This document shows positions 16,879-26,043 of a stretch of 64,000 nt of DNA, piece by piece. The stretch covers positions 1 through 64,000 of the forward strand of contig JAWOKN010000094.1 in NCBI GenBank assembly GCA_033854175.1, written 5' to 3'. Position 1 is the first letter of the stretch. Each line of letters opens with the position of its first letter. Source of the DNA: DATKPE01 sp033854175. GTDB taxonomy: Bacteria > Bacteroidota > Ignavibacteria > UBA10030 > SZUA-254. Both the position numbers and the translations under genes were made by a program. Under the pieces are notes generated by a model. It made no database searches. It was not told where the DNA came from and saw only the letters and a list, made by a program, of their open reading frames with translations.

Positions 16879-18645
16879 TCACAGGCGGAGATCGATCTGA
16901 AAACCTACGCGGTTGTCATGATTCCCAGGCAGCTCTTCGAGACCACTGCCGATACGACGGGTATCGTTCCGGAAAAGATCGGAGTACTTGACTCCGACCG
17001 AGAGTGCAGCACAGGGTCTCAGCTTGAGCAGAACGTACCATTTGATCCCATCCCCGAAGACCGCGGGAATGGATACCGCCCCGTCCAGACTTCGCTCAAA
17101 TTCCGATATCCGGGTGTCATATGAATCGGTGGAAAAAAAGATAAGGCGATAACTCATCTCGATCATGTTCGACGGCTGGATCCTGGCCTCCGCATACACC
17201 AGACGCCCGTATGACGGATTGTCGTCCAGCCGGAGATGGTTTTCATGATATTCCCATCGCCCGGCCAGCATAACTCGGGGATTGAGATCATGCTTTATCT
17301 CGACCCTGCAGACTGAACGTGAGAGATCATCGTCGGAGATCCCCGGTCCGGCCGTTTGAGGTGCGTGATGGACCCGCGTTCGTTTGTACCGGTATTGGAG
17401 TTCCACGACACCGTGTTTGAACGGTACGGTCCTGAAGGTGCACAGCATTTCATGCCCCGATGAAGGGAGGTACGAAGAGCCCGTGGGCAAGGGTGAAGAG
17501 AACTGATCAAAAAACAACGAGCAACGGATCCTTTTCGCCGGTTCAACATCGCAACCGATGTAAAGGCCGGTTTCGTTCGACGTTGCACTCCCATCGCCGA
17601 AGCCAAGCCCGTGAATGGAAAAAAGACCGGACGGATACCGGCGGTAGGAAAGAATACACCGCGCAGCAGGAACCGGTGACACAAGAAGAGAGCCTATACC
17701 CCCGGCTGTATGATTTGAGATGACCCATTCTCCATTTGTCGCCATCTCGCCGATGCGAAGATCATAATCAAGGGATACCGCCGAGAAACGCTGCCCCGAT
17801 AACCGGGAGGCCGCGAGGTTCAACCGCCGGTCGAACCGGGATTCAAGGATTGTCATTCCCCCCCGGAAAATCACCGGGATGTGGCAGCTCAACTTTCCAC
17901 CGAACAAATTTTCCGATAGATTGTTCCGGCGCGAAATTTCGGCAACAGTCCGGAACTCCCCGGATGAGGATATCGATACGACCGAGCCATCACCATCAAG
18001 AACCGAGGAGAGTTTTTTCCACGAGGAGAACAGCGTCACCGAGACCGGTCCGATGTCAGACGACACGGCAACACCCCTGAGAAAATTCTGTTCGTTCGAG
18101 GAAAGGTACGGAACCAGATTTCTCTCCTTTCTGACGAGCGGCCTGATGACATCACCCCCCTTGGTATAATCATTCCCGCGCCACATGGCGATGCCCTGCC
18201 CGCTCTCCATCAGAAAATCCCCCGCGATACACCGGGATACAATTCCCACGTTGTGTATGGAGAGATGGAAGGATGTAAAATCGTTCCATTTCCCTTCCCC
18301 CGGATCCTTCTCGAATAAAACACCCGCCTGCCACTTTGTGCCTGGCTGCAGGAGGATTTTCTGATAGGAGTGTAACCTGGATCCGGCATAATTGCCTTCT
18401 CTGAATCCGGCCGCAGGCTGCAATTTCGTTTCCCAGCGCGAGCGGACGTTGAGATGCGACACCTGATCCCCTTCATTGACCCCGAGCTCATCCAGGATAT
18501 TTGAATTTTCCGACTGCGTGGTCTGTTCGATCAGATCATCTGCGCCGGTAATGATCCCAAGAGTGTCGGTCATCCCGCTCTCCACCTGGGCCGCTCCAGA
18601 GGTACAAACCAGAGCCTCCATGATAAGAATGGCAGAGATTCGCAT
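16879..18645 (-). CDS. outer-membrane beta-barrel protein (HHH-barrel family relative lacking the HHH part)
   Basis: A 588-residue exported protein with a signal peptide, rich in alternating hydrophobic strands and ending 'VGFQIDLRL' as barrels do. 'GDFLMESGQGIAMWRGNDYTKG…RPLVRKERNLVPYLSSNEQNFLRGVAVS' resembles the large Bacteroidota proteins that fuse a helix-hairpin-helix segment to a barrel (GDY…FGQG…, then RPYTSxNE…FRGVA). Here only a short acidic N-terminal segment ('DDLIEQTTQSENSNILDELG') remains where the HHH repeats would be. GGAGG precedes the ATG. It follows the PorV-like gene after 7 bp, so the two are co-transcribed. Function is unknown. Confidence 0.7.
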   Translation of the reverse strand: MRISAILIMEALVCTSGAAQVESGMTDTLGIITGADDLIEQTTQSENSNILDELGVNEGDQVSHLNVRSRWETKLQPAAGFREGNYAGSRLHSYQKILLQPGTKWQAGVLFEKDPGEGKWNDFTSFHLSIHNVGIVSRCIAGDFLMESGQGIAMWRGNDYTKGGDVIRPLVRKERNLVPYLSSNEQNFLRGVAVSSDIGPVSVTLFSSWKKLSSVLDGDGSVVSISSSGEFRTVAEISRRNNLSENLFGGKLSCHIPVIFRGGMTILESRFDRRLNLAASRLSGQRFSAVSLDYDLRIGEMATNGEWVISNHTAGGIGSLLVSPVPAARCILSYRRYPSGLFSIHGLGFGDGSATSNETGLYIGCDVEPAKRIRCSLFFDQFSSPLPTGSSYLPSSGHEMLCTFRTVPFKHGVVELQYRYKRTRVHHAPQTAGPGISDDDLSRSVCRVEIKHDLNPRVMLAGRWEYHENHLRLDDNPSYGRLVYAEARIQPSNMIEMSYRLIFFSTDSYDTRISEFERSLDGAVSIPAVFGDGIKWYVLLKLRPCAALSVGVKYSDLFRNDTRRIGSGLEELPGNHDNRVGFQIDLRL

Positions 18646-18652
18646 CCTTCCC

Positions 18653-19462
18653 TCACCTCCCTCTATGGACCGTCAGGGAAACCTGCTGCGTTCCCCCAAG
18701 CTCATTCTGCGCGGAATAGGCGTAATCAATCTCCACAAACGACCAGGAGATGCCAAACCCGGCTGTCACCACCGTGGGCGTTTGAACAACACCCATCCGC
18801 AGCGTGAAGAAGGGAACGGGCCTGTATTCCACGCCCATCGACGGAGTCCCCGGAAATTTTTCCTCCTTCCGGTAATCCAGTTCCGCCGAGAAGACATCCA
18901 CCGGGGAACAGGCAGCCCCGAGTGAAAAGGCCTGCGGGAGTTCGTCAGCTGTCATCCCGATGACCGGCGAGTTGATGTTCTCTCCATTGATCGCGATCGC
19001 AAGATATGGCGAGACGGGAACACGTACTCCCATGTCAATGCCACACGTCCCTGCCGATCCGTACCGGGCGATCGAAAATGAGTAATAATTGAATCCGAAA
19101 CCGAAATCCACCCCCACCAGGGTACCTGCATAACAGGCTGTGAGTGTTACCTGCCGGAAAAGATCGAAACCGAACCGGCTCGCACCGATTCCGACCACAC
19201 CGAATAATCCGGGCCCTGCAATGACAAAGCTCACCGTGGAGAGCTCCTTCATCCCGAATGGTTCCGGGGATAGTGCAGCAGAACAGGTGAGACCGCCGAG
19301 ATCATTCAGACCGGCCGGACCGAAGGTCAATGACCAGACCGACCCGGTTCGAGCAATGTCAGCCCCGCCGAGTGCCCCGTGACGACCACCCGCAGCGTAT
19401 GATGGAAATCCGGCGAATCCATAATGTGAACAGACGAGAACAAGCAGAAATATCCGTACCAT
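18653..19462 (-). CDS. PorV/PorQ-like outer-membrane protein
   Basis: A 269-residue protein from the ATG at 19462, which has GGGAGG just upstream and a signal peptide (MVRIFLLVLVCSHYGFAG). The mature part begins 'GGRHGALGGADIARTGSVWSLTFGPAGLND', the 'gaR…aMGGA..A…D.ga..NPAgl' opening of the PorV/PorQ/UPF0164 group of FadL-like barrels, followed by repeated amphipathic strands. Some members are T9SS components that receive or shuttle cargo; many have no assigned role. It is divergent from the DUF4835 gene 73 bp away, itself T9SS-associated. Confidence 0.65.
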   Translation of the reverse strand: MVRIFLLVLVCSHYGFAGFPSYAAGGRHGALGGADIARTGSVWSLTFGPAGLNDLGGLTCSAALSPEPFGMKELSTVSFVIAGPGLFGVVGIGASRFGFDLFRQVTLTACYAGTLVGVDFGFGFNYYSFSIARYGSAGTCGIDMGVRVPVSPYLAIAINGENINSPVIGMTADELPQAFSLGAACSPVDVFSAELDYRKEEKFPGTPSMGVEYRPVPFFTLRMGVVQTPTVVTAGFGISWSFVEIDYAYSAQNELGGTQQVSLTVHRGR

Positions 19463-19484
19463 AAGGCCTCCCGAAGTGTGGTAG

Positions 19485-19513
19485 TTGAACAATAATCGAC
19501 AAATTTCTATATT
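19485..19513 (+). promoter_or_regulatory. sigma70-like promoter for the DUF4835 gene
   Basis: Plus strand TTGAAC (19485-19490), 17 bp and TATATT (19508-19513). The -10 ends 22 bp before the ATG at 19536, leaving room for the SD GGAGCG. Confidence 0.6.
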
Positions 19514-19535
19514 GCTATATCATATGGAGCGAGCT

Positions 19536-20441
19536 ATGAAAAGTGTGATTTTCCTTGTCTGCAGTCTTCTACTCCTTGTAACCCTTGTCCGGGCACAGGA
19601 GCTGGACTGCACCGTTACGATGAAACAGGAGGGTCTTCCCTCACAGGCGATCGATAACCTCGCCGATTTCGTCAACCAGGTAACCCAGTACATGAACTCC
19701 TACCGCTGGACGAATGTCGATCTCGGCGGTGAACGGATCAAGTGCCGTATCGATGTCGCATTTACCGGTTCCCCCCGCACAAACCATTATGTCGCCCAGG
19801 CATTCATCGGCAGCGAGCGGCCAATCTTTCAATCTGAAAATCAGAGCACGGCCGTACTTCGCCTGAAGGACGACAAATGGGAATTCGACTACACGCGCAG
19901 CGTATCGCTTGTCCATAACGAAATGAATTTCGACCCCCTCGCGAGTTTCCTCGACTACTATGCCTACATCATCCTCGGATTTGATTTTGAAAGCTACAAA
20001 GCAGGTAATGGCACCCCCTACTTCCAAAAAGCCGTCGATATCGTCAACAGGGCCCGCGGCGCAGGAAATGCCGGCCCCGGGTGGGACATCACATCAGAAA
20101 ATGTCTACTCCCGCCCCCAGTTCGTCGATGAAATCATGAATCCCCGGCTCTATGATTTCCGCGTGGCTTTTTATAAGTACCATTACAAGGGTTTAGACCT
20201 TCTGGCAAAAGATGATGTACGTGCTCGGAGGAATATACTGGCCGCCCTCGAAAAAATAGGTAATCTTCAGGAAAAAATCAACATGCGCACCCTGATTCTC
20301 AATACTTTTTTTGAGACAAAGTACCTCGAGATTGCCCAGACGTTCGCAAAGGATCCCGACCTCACCGTCTTCACCCGGCTGAGTAAAATCGACCCGACTC
20401 ACCAGCAGGATTACGACAGATACCGGAACGGAGGACAGTAA
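19536..20441 (+). CDS. DUF4835 family protein (PorD-type, T9SS-associated)
   Basis: A 301-residue exported protein. The start at 19536 gives a signal peptide (MKSVIFLVCSLLLLVTLVRAQ) and has GGAGCG upstream; earlier in-frame ATGs lie within or too close to the promoter. The mature sequence fits DUF4835 along its length: an N-terminal 'LDCTVTMK…' strand, 'YRWTNVDLGGERIKCRIDVAFTG', 'LVHNEMNFDPLASFLDYYAYIILGFDFESY' and 'ARGAGNAGPGWD'. Members are found beside or within type IX secretion gene sets and have been linked to that pathway as PorD; this is recalled family knowledge. It converges with the HEAT-cyclophilin gene 25 bp downstream. Confidence 0.8.
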   Translation: MKSVIFLVCSLLLLVTLVRAQELDCTVTMKQEGLPSQAIDNLADFVNQVTQYMNSYRWTNVDLGGERIKCRIDVAFTGSPRTNHYVAQAFIGSERPIFQSENQSTAVLRLKDDKWEFDYTRSVSLVHNEMNFDPLASFLDYYAYIILGFDFESYKAGNGTPYFQKAVDIVNRARGAGNAGPGWDITSENVYSRPQFVDEIMNPRLYDFRVAFYKYHYKGLDLLAKDDVRARRNILAALEKIGNLQEKINMRTLILNTFFETKYLEIAQTFAKDPDLTVFTRLSKIDPTHQQDYDRYRNGGQ

Positions 20442-20466
20442 ATCCTCCACCCCCCCCGGGACAATT

Positions 20467-22590
20467 TCAGGGGAGGATGCTGATTGTACCTACCGTATCA
20501 CCGATCATGATGCGTGAGACCACGTCCATCCCCGCGACGACCCGTCCGATAATCGTGTAACGCCCGTCAAGATGAGGCTGGGGGGATTGCGTGATGAAAA
20601 ATTGTGACCCCTCGGTATCTTTCCCGGCACTGGCGATCCCGACGCTTCCTGTCTCATACCTCAGGGGTGAGAACTCAGACCGTAGGGTGTAACCGGGTCC
20701 ACCCCATCCATCCCCGCGGGGGTCTCCCCCCTGAATCACAAAATTCGGTACGACCCTGTGGAAGATCGTCCCGTTGTACAACCTCCGCCGGGTCGCGAGT
20801 TTGAGAAAACTCATGACCGAAAAAGGAGCCATATCCTTATCGAGATCCATGATGATTTCACCGCGGCTTGTTCCCATCTTTACGCGGATGACGGATGGGA
20901 GCGCATCGAGGTAGTTGAAATCATAATCCGCGTAGGACGGTGCAAACGCAACCCTTTCATCGGCATAATCATCTCTCTTCGTGATCCCGCGCAGCGCAGC
21001 CGCAGCCGCCCGGATCACCGAGCGGTCCTTCATCTGCAGGAGTGCCTTCAGGGGCCGTAGGGCAAGTGTATCACCCAGTTTTCCCAGCGTCGCAGCGATT
21101 TCCTGGATTGCCTCAATGTCATCGGGAATTCTGGCGCGCTGCAGTGCATCGATGAGACTCGGAACCGATGTTGAACGCCGGAAGAGGGAATCTCCGAGAA
21201 GGGATGCGGCAGTGGCCCGAAGAGCCACATCCGGCGAGGAAAGGGCTGATATCAGACACCCGTACATTGAATCCGTGAGTGACCTGTCCGAGGGCTTCCG
21301 CTTCACGAGTTCATCCATTCCCTCCAGCGCGGCACGGGCGTCAGAAGGATCTTTTCCCCCGGCGAGCCCCAGCAAGATGCGTGCGGCGGAAACGTCGCCG
21401 GTACTGCCGATCGCATGGATGAATTCACCCCTGATGATCCGGTCCGTCGTATCCGCAATCCGGATGAATCCGAGAGCCCGTGCACCGATTATCCGCGAGA
21501 GCGTCAATGCGGCTTCACCCTGAAATTCCCCGGGGTAGGTTCCGTTTCTGTTAGCGGCAATGTCCTGGAGCAACGCATAGGTCCCGGCTGAATGTTCAAG
21601 AACATCTCCTTTCAGATTGCTTGATCCTAGGCTGCTTATCGCCGTAAGCCCCACATTCTGATTTGAATCCGGTATCATCCTGCCGTAGAGATCCACCAGT
21701 TCCGCGTTGGTGTTGAGATCAAAAGTCGACAGCGCTTTTAACGCATTCACCCTTACCCGCCAATCAGGATCATGCCCGGCGAGGTCCATCAGCGGTTTGA
21801 GCGAGGTGGCGGAGTCCCCCAGTTTCCCCAACAGCGCCGCGATGTTCATGCGGAACAGCGGATCGGAATGACTACGGGAGGCCACCAGGGTGCGGAGATG
21901 GTCGCGCAGTTCTTTCCCACCCCCGATCCTCTGCAATGCATACGCAACCTGCCAGGGCGCCCGGCGACCTTCCCCGAGATACCGGATCAGGAATTGGTCC
22001 GCGACGGAGTCCCTGATTCCCCGTATGGCAAACCTTGCAATGCTCATCGTCAGTGCCCTGCGGTGGATACCCGAACCCCCGGTACCATACCTTTCAACCA
22101 ACTCACGGAGCGCCTGAACATCCCCGAATTTTCCGATCTCTTCAATGCAACAATCCAATGGATTCCTTCCCCCGGTCCTCTCCGAGCTCATCCTCTCAAG
22201 GCGGTATTCAAGAAGATCTCCCTGCAGGGATTTTTTCGATGTTTCCGACAGGAAACCAGCCGTCTGACCGACTGCAAAGGCGGCGCTAAGCTCGACCTGA
22301 TTGTCCCGATCCCCAAACAATTCAACCAGCGGGGGAAGCAATGACGTGTCCTGCAAACTCCCGCACGACAGCGCAGCCCTTGCCCGGATGAGCGGATCGG
22401 GATCATGGAAAAAGCTGATGAGCGTATCCGAGCCGGTGGAGCGCTGGTCCTGAAGGCGCAGAATGATCCTGATCTTCTCCTTGCGGGATAATGAGCTTGT
22501 CTTGGCTCCATCCGGTTCCACCGCATGAACCAGGAACCCCGGCAGCGCGATCAGGAGTAACCAGACACTATGACGGAATTGATTCTTCAC
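20467..22590 (-). CDS. HEAT-repeat protein fused to a C-terminal cyclophilin (peptidyl-prolyl isomerase)
   Basis: A 707-residue exported protein. After a signal peptide (VWLLLIALPGFLVHA), about 500 residues form tandem HEAT-like helical repeats ('DPLIRARAALSCGSLQDTSLLPPLVELFGD', 'DWRVRVNALKALSTFD' and others). The last 140 residues are a cyclophilin: 'FHRVVPNFVIQGGDPRGDGWGGPG', 'GSVGIASAGKDTEGSQFFITQSPQPHLDGRYTIIGRV', with the FHR catalytic arginine and the QFF motif present. It probably acts as an envelope foldase with a scaffold for binding clients, which is inference. It follows tatD by 12 bp. Confidence 0.88.
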   Translation of the reverse strand: MKNQFRHSVWLLLIALPGFLVHAVEPDGAKTSSLSRKEKIRIILRLQDQRSTGSDTLISFFHDPDPLIRARAALSCGSLQDTSLLPPLVELFGDRDNQVELSAAFAVGQTAGFLSETSKKSLQGDLLEYRLERMSSERTGGRNPLDCCIEEIGKFGDVQALRELVERYGTGGSGIHRRALTMSIARFAIRGIRDSVADQFLIRYLGEGRRAPWQVAYALQRIGGGKELRDHLRTLVASRSHSDPLFRMNIAALLGKLGDSATSLKPLMDLAGHDPDWRVRVNALKALSTFDLNTNAELVDLYGRMIPDSNQNVGLTAISSLGSSNLKGDVLEHSAGTYALLQDIAANRNGTYPGEFQGEAALTLSRIIGARALGFIRIADTTDRIIRGEFIHAIGSTGDVSAARILLGLAGGKDPSDARAALEGMDELVKRKPSDRSLTDSMYGCLISALSSPDVALRATAASLLGDSLFRRSTSVPSLIDALQRARIPDDIEAIQEIAATLGKLGDTLALRPLKALLQMKDRSVIRAAAAALRGITKRDDYADERVAFAPSYADYDFNYLDALPSVIRVKMGTSRGEIIMDLDKDMAPFSVMSFLKLATRRRLYNGTIFHRVVPNFVIQGGDPRGDGWGGPGYTLRSEFSPLRYETGSVGIASAGKDTEGSQFFITQSPQPHLDGRYTIIGRVVAGMDVVSRIMIGDTVGTISILP

Positions 22591-22602
22591 CGGGAGAGAC
22601 CC

Positions 22603-23427
22603 TTATACGGGTGGGACAAGATTAAAAAGATTTCTTGCGTTCAACGTCGTCATCCGGCAGATTTCTTCGAACGGCCGGCGTTGGATATCCGCAATTCTGC
22701 GGGCGATGTGGACCAGGAAGGATGGTTCATTCCGCTTACCCCGGAAGGGGACGGGAGTGAGGTAAGGCGAGTCGGTTTCGAGAAGGATATGATCAGCCGG
22801 AATAGCGGCGACAACACCGGCCATCCGGTTTTCCTTGCCCGGCCTGGTTGAAAATGTCACCGGGCCCGGAATGGAAATATAAAATCCCAGCGAGATGACC
22901 CTTTCGGCCAAATCGGTATCACGGGGAAAACAATGGAACACCCCCTTTGTCCCCGCATGAGGAATTCCGCTCCTCCTCCAGCCCCCGGCCTGGCTCGTCG
23001 CATGCTCCACGATCCCCACCGTGTCGGCTTCTGCTTCACGGGAATGAATGACGATCGGGAGATCCCGCCGGACAGCCATATCAATCTGAGCGCGGAATAC
23101 CGTCCGCTGCGTCTCCCGCGGGGAATAGTCATAATGATAATCCAGGCCGATCTCACCGATTCCAACGACCTTGGGATGATGGCTGAGTGCCTCAATCTCC
23201 ATCAGTCCGCTCTCGGTTGCTTTTGCCGCATCATGCGGGTGCATCCCCACACATGCATAGACCATGGCGTACCTGTCGGCAAGCTCAACAGACATCCTGC
23301 TTGTCGCCAGATCCGTCCCGGGCGATATGATCGCCTCGACACCCGCATCGGATGCCCTGGAGATCATTTCGTCAAAGTCGGATCTGTACTCTTCGAAGAA
23401 GAGATGGGCATGCGTATCAATCATCAT
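22603..23427 (-). CDS. tatD: TatD family metal-dependent DNase
   Basis: A 274-residue TIM-barrel hydrolase. Metal ligands are visible in 'MIDTHAHLFFEEY' (HxH), 'VGIGEIGLDYHYD' (the metal-bridging Glu), 'LPIVIHSREAE', 'KGVFHCFPRD' and 'LLETDSPYLTPVPFRGKRNEP'. The family are 3'-5' exonucleases or DNases. The gene lies immediately downstream of the wecE-like gene (15 bp) and upstream of the HEAT-cyclophilin gene in a long leftward run. TatD genes are frequently found near metG and holB, both present in this run. Confidence 0.93.
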   Translation of the reverse strand: MMIDTHAHLFFEEYRSDFDEMISRASDAGVEAIISPGTDLATSRMSVELADRYAMVYACVGMHPHDAAKATESGLMEIEALSHHPKVVGIGEIGLDYHYDYSPRETQRTVFRAQIDMAVRRDLPIVIHSREAEADTVGIVEHATSQAGGWRRSGIPHAGTKGVFHCFPRDTDLAERVISLGFYISIPGPVTFSTRPGKENRMAGVVAAIPADHILLETDSPYLTPVPFRGKRNEPSFLVHIARRIADIQRRPFEEICRMTTLNARNLFNLVPPV

Positions 23428-23442
23428 ACCGGCTTCACCACA

Positions 23443-24585
23443 TTAGCGGAGAATACCGCGAAGAGATTCCACAACGTAGTCAATATCAGTATCGGAAAGT
23501 CCAGGGTAGATCGGCAGCCGGAGGAGGCGGGAGGAGACCATGTCTGTGACGGGAAGATGCCCGCCCGACGTCCGGAGGTTTTTCCGGGCATAGGGAGAAG
23601 TATGGAGCGGCACGTAATGAAACGTTGTCTGCACCCCACGCTCGCCCATGGCTTTCATGACCCGGTTCCGCTCCTGTTCATCCCTGAGAAGGATATAAAA
23701 TATGTGATAATTCGTCTCGCACCACGGCGGGATGACAGGCAAACGCAGATGCTCGCTCAGGGCAAGATCAGCCAGTCCACTGCAGTACCGTTCATGGATT
23801 TCCCGCCGGCGGCGTTGAATCCTGTCGAGATGATCGATCTGGCTTTGCAGGACTGCCGCCAGGATATCGGACAGGACATAGCTGCTTCCACGGTCGATCC
23901 AGGTATACTTATCGACCTCTCCCCTCAGAAAATTTGCCCGGTTTGTTCCCTTTTCCCGGATAACTTCGGCTGAGCGGACAAGCTGATCGTCGTTCGTGAC
24001 GAATGCACCCCCCTCTCCGGCGGTATAATTTTTTGTGTCGTGAAAACTAAAGGCACCGCAGTGCCCGATTGATCCGAGAAATTTCCCCTTATACCGCGCA
24101 TGGACACCCTGCGCGGCATCCTCGACAACAACGAGATTGTGCGCACGGGCGATCCCGAGGATTTCATCCATCTCAGCGGCAACGCCCGCGTAATGAACGG
24201 CAATGACCGCCCTGGTCTTTGCTGTCACCCGCCGGGCTACCTCTTCGGGCCGGATCGTAAAAGTCTGATCATTGATGTCGCAAAACACCGGACAACCCCC
24301 CGCCCGGAGCACCGCATTCGCCGTCGATACGAACGTGAAGCTCGGAAGGAGGACTTCATCCCCCGCCCGGAGATCGAGAAGTAGCGCGGCGATTTCGAGC
24401 GCATGCGAACCGGAGGTCGTCAGGAGGACATGACGGATCGAAAACAGGGTGCTCAGCTTTCGTTCCACCTCCTGGCATACCGGACCGTCCCCGCTGAGTT
24501 TCCCGGAAGCAAACACCGGCTTCAGATACTCCAGAACACCGGAATCAATATCGGGTTTATTAAAAGGAATCCTCGCTGCTGCCAT
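23443..24585 (-). CDS. dTDP-4-amino-4,6-dideoxygalactose transaminase (WecE/RffA-like)
   Basis: A 380-residue DegT-family PLP enzyme. 'IPFNKPDIDSGVLEYLKPVFASGKLSGDGP' at the start, 'FSFHDTKNYTAGEGGAF' with PLP Lys185, and 'IREKGTNRANFLRGEVDKYTWIDRGSSYVLSDILAA' match the WecE/RffA group closely rather than DegT enzymes at large. That enzyme aminates dTDP-4-keto-6-deoxyglucose to make TDP-Fuc4N for surface polysaccharides. A glycosyltransferase gene is 9 bp upstream, consistent with a glycan role. The dTDP-glucose enzymes are not in the window. Confidence 0.88.
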   Translation of the reverse strand: MAAARIPFNKPDIDSGVLEYLKPVFASGKLSGDGPVCQEVERKLSTLFSIRHVLLTTSGSHALEIAALLLDLRAGDEVLLPSFTFVSTANAVLRAGGCPVFCDINDQTFTIRPEEVARRVTAKTRAVIAVHYAGVAAEMDEILGIARAHNLVVVEDAAQGVHARYKGKFLGSIGHCGAFSFHDTKNYTAGEGGAFVTNDDQLVRSAEVIREKGTNRANFLRGEVDKYTWIDRGSSYVLSDILAAVLQSQIDHLDRIQRRRREIHERYCSGLADLALSEHLRLPVIPPWCETNYHIFYILLRDEQERNRVMKAMGERGVQTTFHYVPLHTSPYARKNLRTSGGHLPVTDMVSSRLLRLPIYPGLSDTDIDYVVESLRGILR

Positions 24586-24594
24586 TTCACCTGT

Positions 24595-25740
24595 TCAGGA
24601 TAAATTCTGATAATAGTCCATGAGCTGCCGGATCATACCGTCCATCGAATGATGACGTTCGACGAATTTCCGTGCCCGCGCCCCATGATCATCCCTCAAC
24701 TGCCTCGAACCGAGATAGGATGAGATCCTCTCCGCCATCGCCCGGCTGTCGCCTACCGGATAGAAGAGTCCGCTCTTCTGGTCTTCGACCTGATCCAGCG
24801 TCCCTCCGGCCGCCGCAGCGACAACAGGCAGCCCCATCGCCATTGCATCGAGGACAACGAGCGAGTAAAGTTCATCCCGGCTCGGAAAGACAAATACGTC
24901 AAGAGCCCCCAGAAAACCGATCAGATCCGGCTGATAACCGACGCACCGGACACGGTCTGCGATGCCCGCCTGCCGGATGAAGGCCTGAACCTGCTCGAAA
25001 TACATTTCGGACTCCGGCTCGAAGGGTGATTCATTCCCCCGGACCCTGCTCTTCCGTGTCGGCTCACCGATAATCAGATACCTCGCCCGCTCCTTGACGG
25101 AACTACTGAGACTTTCGTAACTGCGGGCGAAGTCCATAACCCCCTTTCCCGGATCGATCCGTACCATGGTGCCGATTAAAAAATCATCGTCGCCACAACC
25201 GAACGACGACCGCAGCTCCTTCCGGCGTCCTGCATCGATCCGGTACCTCTCCAAACTGCGGCCATACGGCAGATAGTGGATCTTCGATGGAGGGACAGGA
25301 TAGAGCCCCGGCAGCCTTCGGCAAAGTTCATGCGATGAGGTGAAAATACCGTTTATCCGGTTATAAATCAGACGGTGAAACACATCCTTCTTTTTGGGGA
25401 CACCGAGGTAGATGCTTAAAAACAATTTCCGGCGCTCGTCAAAGGTCAGGGCAAGGGAGGCGGGCCAGATATCCTTGTGGAAATGTGCATGGAGAATATC
25501 CGCACCGTGGTCGTCAACCAGTGACCGGAGAAAACGCACGGCACTCAGCGAAACAGCATAGGACCCCGGTAACGTCTGGACGGGAATCTTGTGCTCGGTG
25601 AGGTAGGTGTGGACCTTGGAGGATTTGGCACATATCCCCAAGACATCGCATCCCGCGCGCTGCAGTTCGAGCATGACCGTACACGCGTAGACTTCTAATC
25701 CCCCCCAGCTGGCCGATGTGCAGAGGTGAATGGTCTTCAT
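24595..25740 (-). CDS. glycosyltransferase family 4 (GT-B)
   Basis: A 381-residue GT-B glycosyltransferase from the ATG at 25740. The N-terminal domain opens 'MKTIHLCTSASWGGLEVYACTVM' and contains 'ADILHAHFHKD'. The C-terminal donor domain has 'GTMVRIDPGKGVMDFARSYESL' and the EX7E-like 'FPSRDELYSLVVLDAMAMGLPVVAAAAGG'. The start was chosen because the family begins with this strand and because ATG overlaps the stop of the small upstream gene (ATGA). It is probably cytoplasmic or membrane-peripheral, adding a sugar to a lipid-linked or LPS-type acceptor. The acceptor is unknown. Confidence 0.88.
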   Translation of the reverse strand: MKTIHLCTSASWGGLEVYACTVMLELQRAGCDVLGICAKSSKVHTYLTEHKIPVQTLPGSYAVSLSAVRFLRSLVDDHGADILHAHFHKDIWPASLALTFDERRKLFLSIYLGVPKKKDVFHRLIYNRINGIFTSSHELCRRLPGLYPVPPSKIHYLPYGRSLERYRIDAGRRKELRSSFGCGDDDFLIGTMVRIDPGKGVMDFARSYESLSSSVKERARYLIIGEPTRKSRVRGNESPFEPESEMYFEQVQAFIRQAGIADRVRCVGYQPDLIGFLGALDVFVFPSRDELYSLVVLDAMAMGLPVVAAAAGGTLDQVEDQKSGLFYPVGDSRAMAERISSYLGSRQLRDDHGARARKFVERHHSMDGMIRQLMDYYQNLS

Positions 25741-26018
25741 CGGTCCTGGGAAGAGGTCTGTCGTAGAATTTCCGTGCCCGTAACCGGGCATCGGTACGGA
25801 CGACTCCACACCATGAGGCCGGATATCCCCGGTGAATCGAGGATTGACCACTCCATCACGCGGTGGAGATACTGGTGCAGATCAGGTGAGAGCAGAACGG
25901 TTCTGAATTTTTCGAGCACGAGTTTTTTTACCCCCCCTTCGTGGACGATCCCGGCGTGGAGATACCCGCCGGACCACCGTGATGCGGCAGTCATTTCATG
26001 CATCAAGCAGGCACGCAC
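25737..26018 (-). CDS. small uncharacterised gene between metG and a glycosyltransferase
   Basis: A 93-codon frame starting with GTG at 26018, with GGGGA ten bases upstream. It starts 25 bp after the metG stop and ends overlapping the glycosyltransferase ATG (ATGA). Codon choice (CTC, GTG, ATC, GAA rich) resembles the neighbours. The product ('…SGGYLHAGIVHEGGVKKLVLEKFRTVLL…') has no signal, membrane segment or motif I recognise. It could be a real short protein or a remnant. It fills an otherwise unexplained 300-bp gap. Confidence 0.45.
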   Translation of the reverse strand: MRACLMHEMTAASRWSGGYLHAGIVHEGGVKKLVLEKFRTVLLSPDLHQYLHRVMEWSILDSPGISGLMVWSRPYRCPVTGTEILRQTSSQDR

Positions 26019-26043
26019 CGTTTATCATTCCCCGCTCCCCCGC

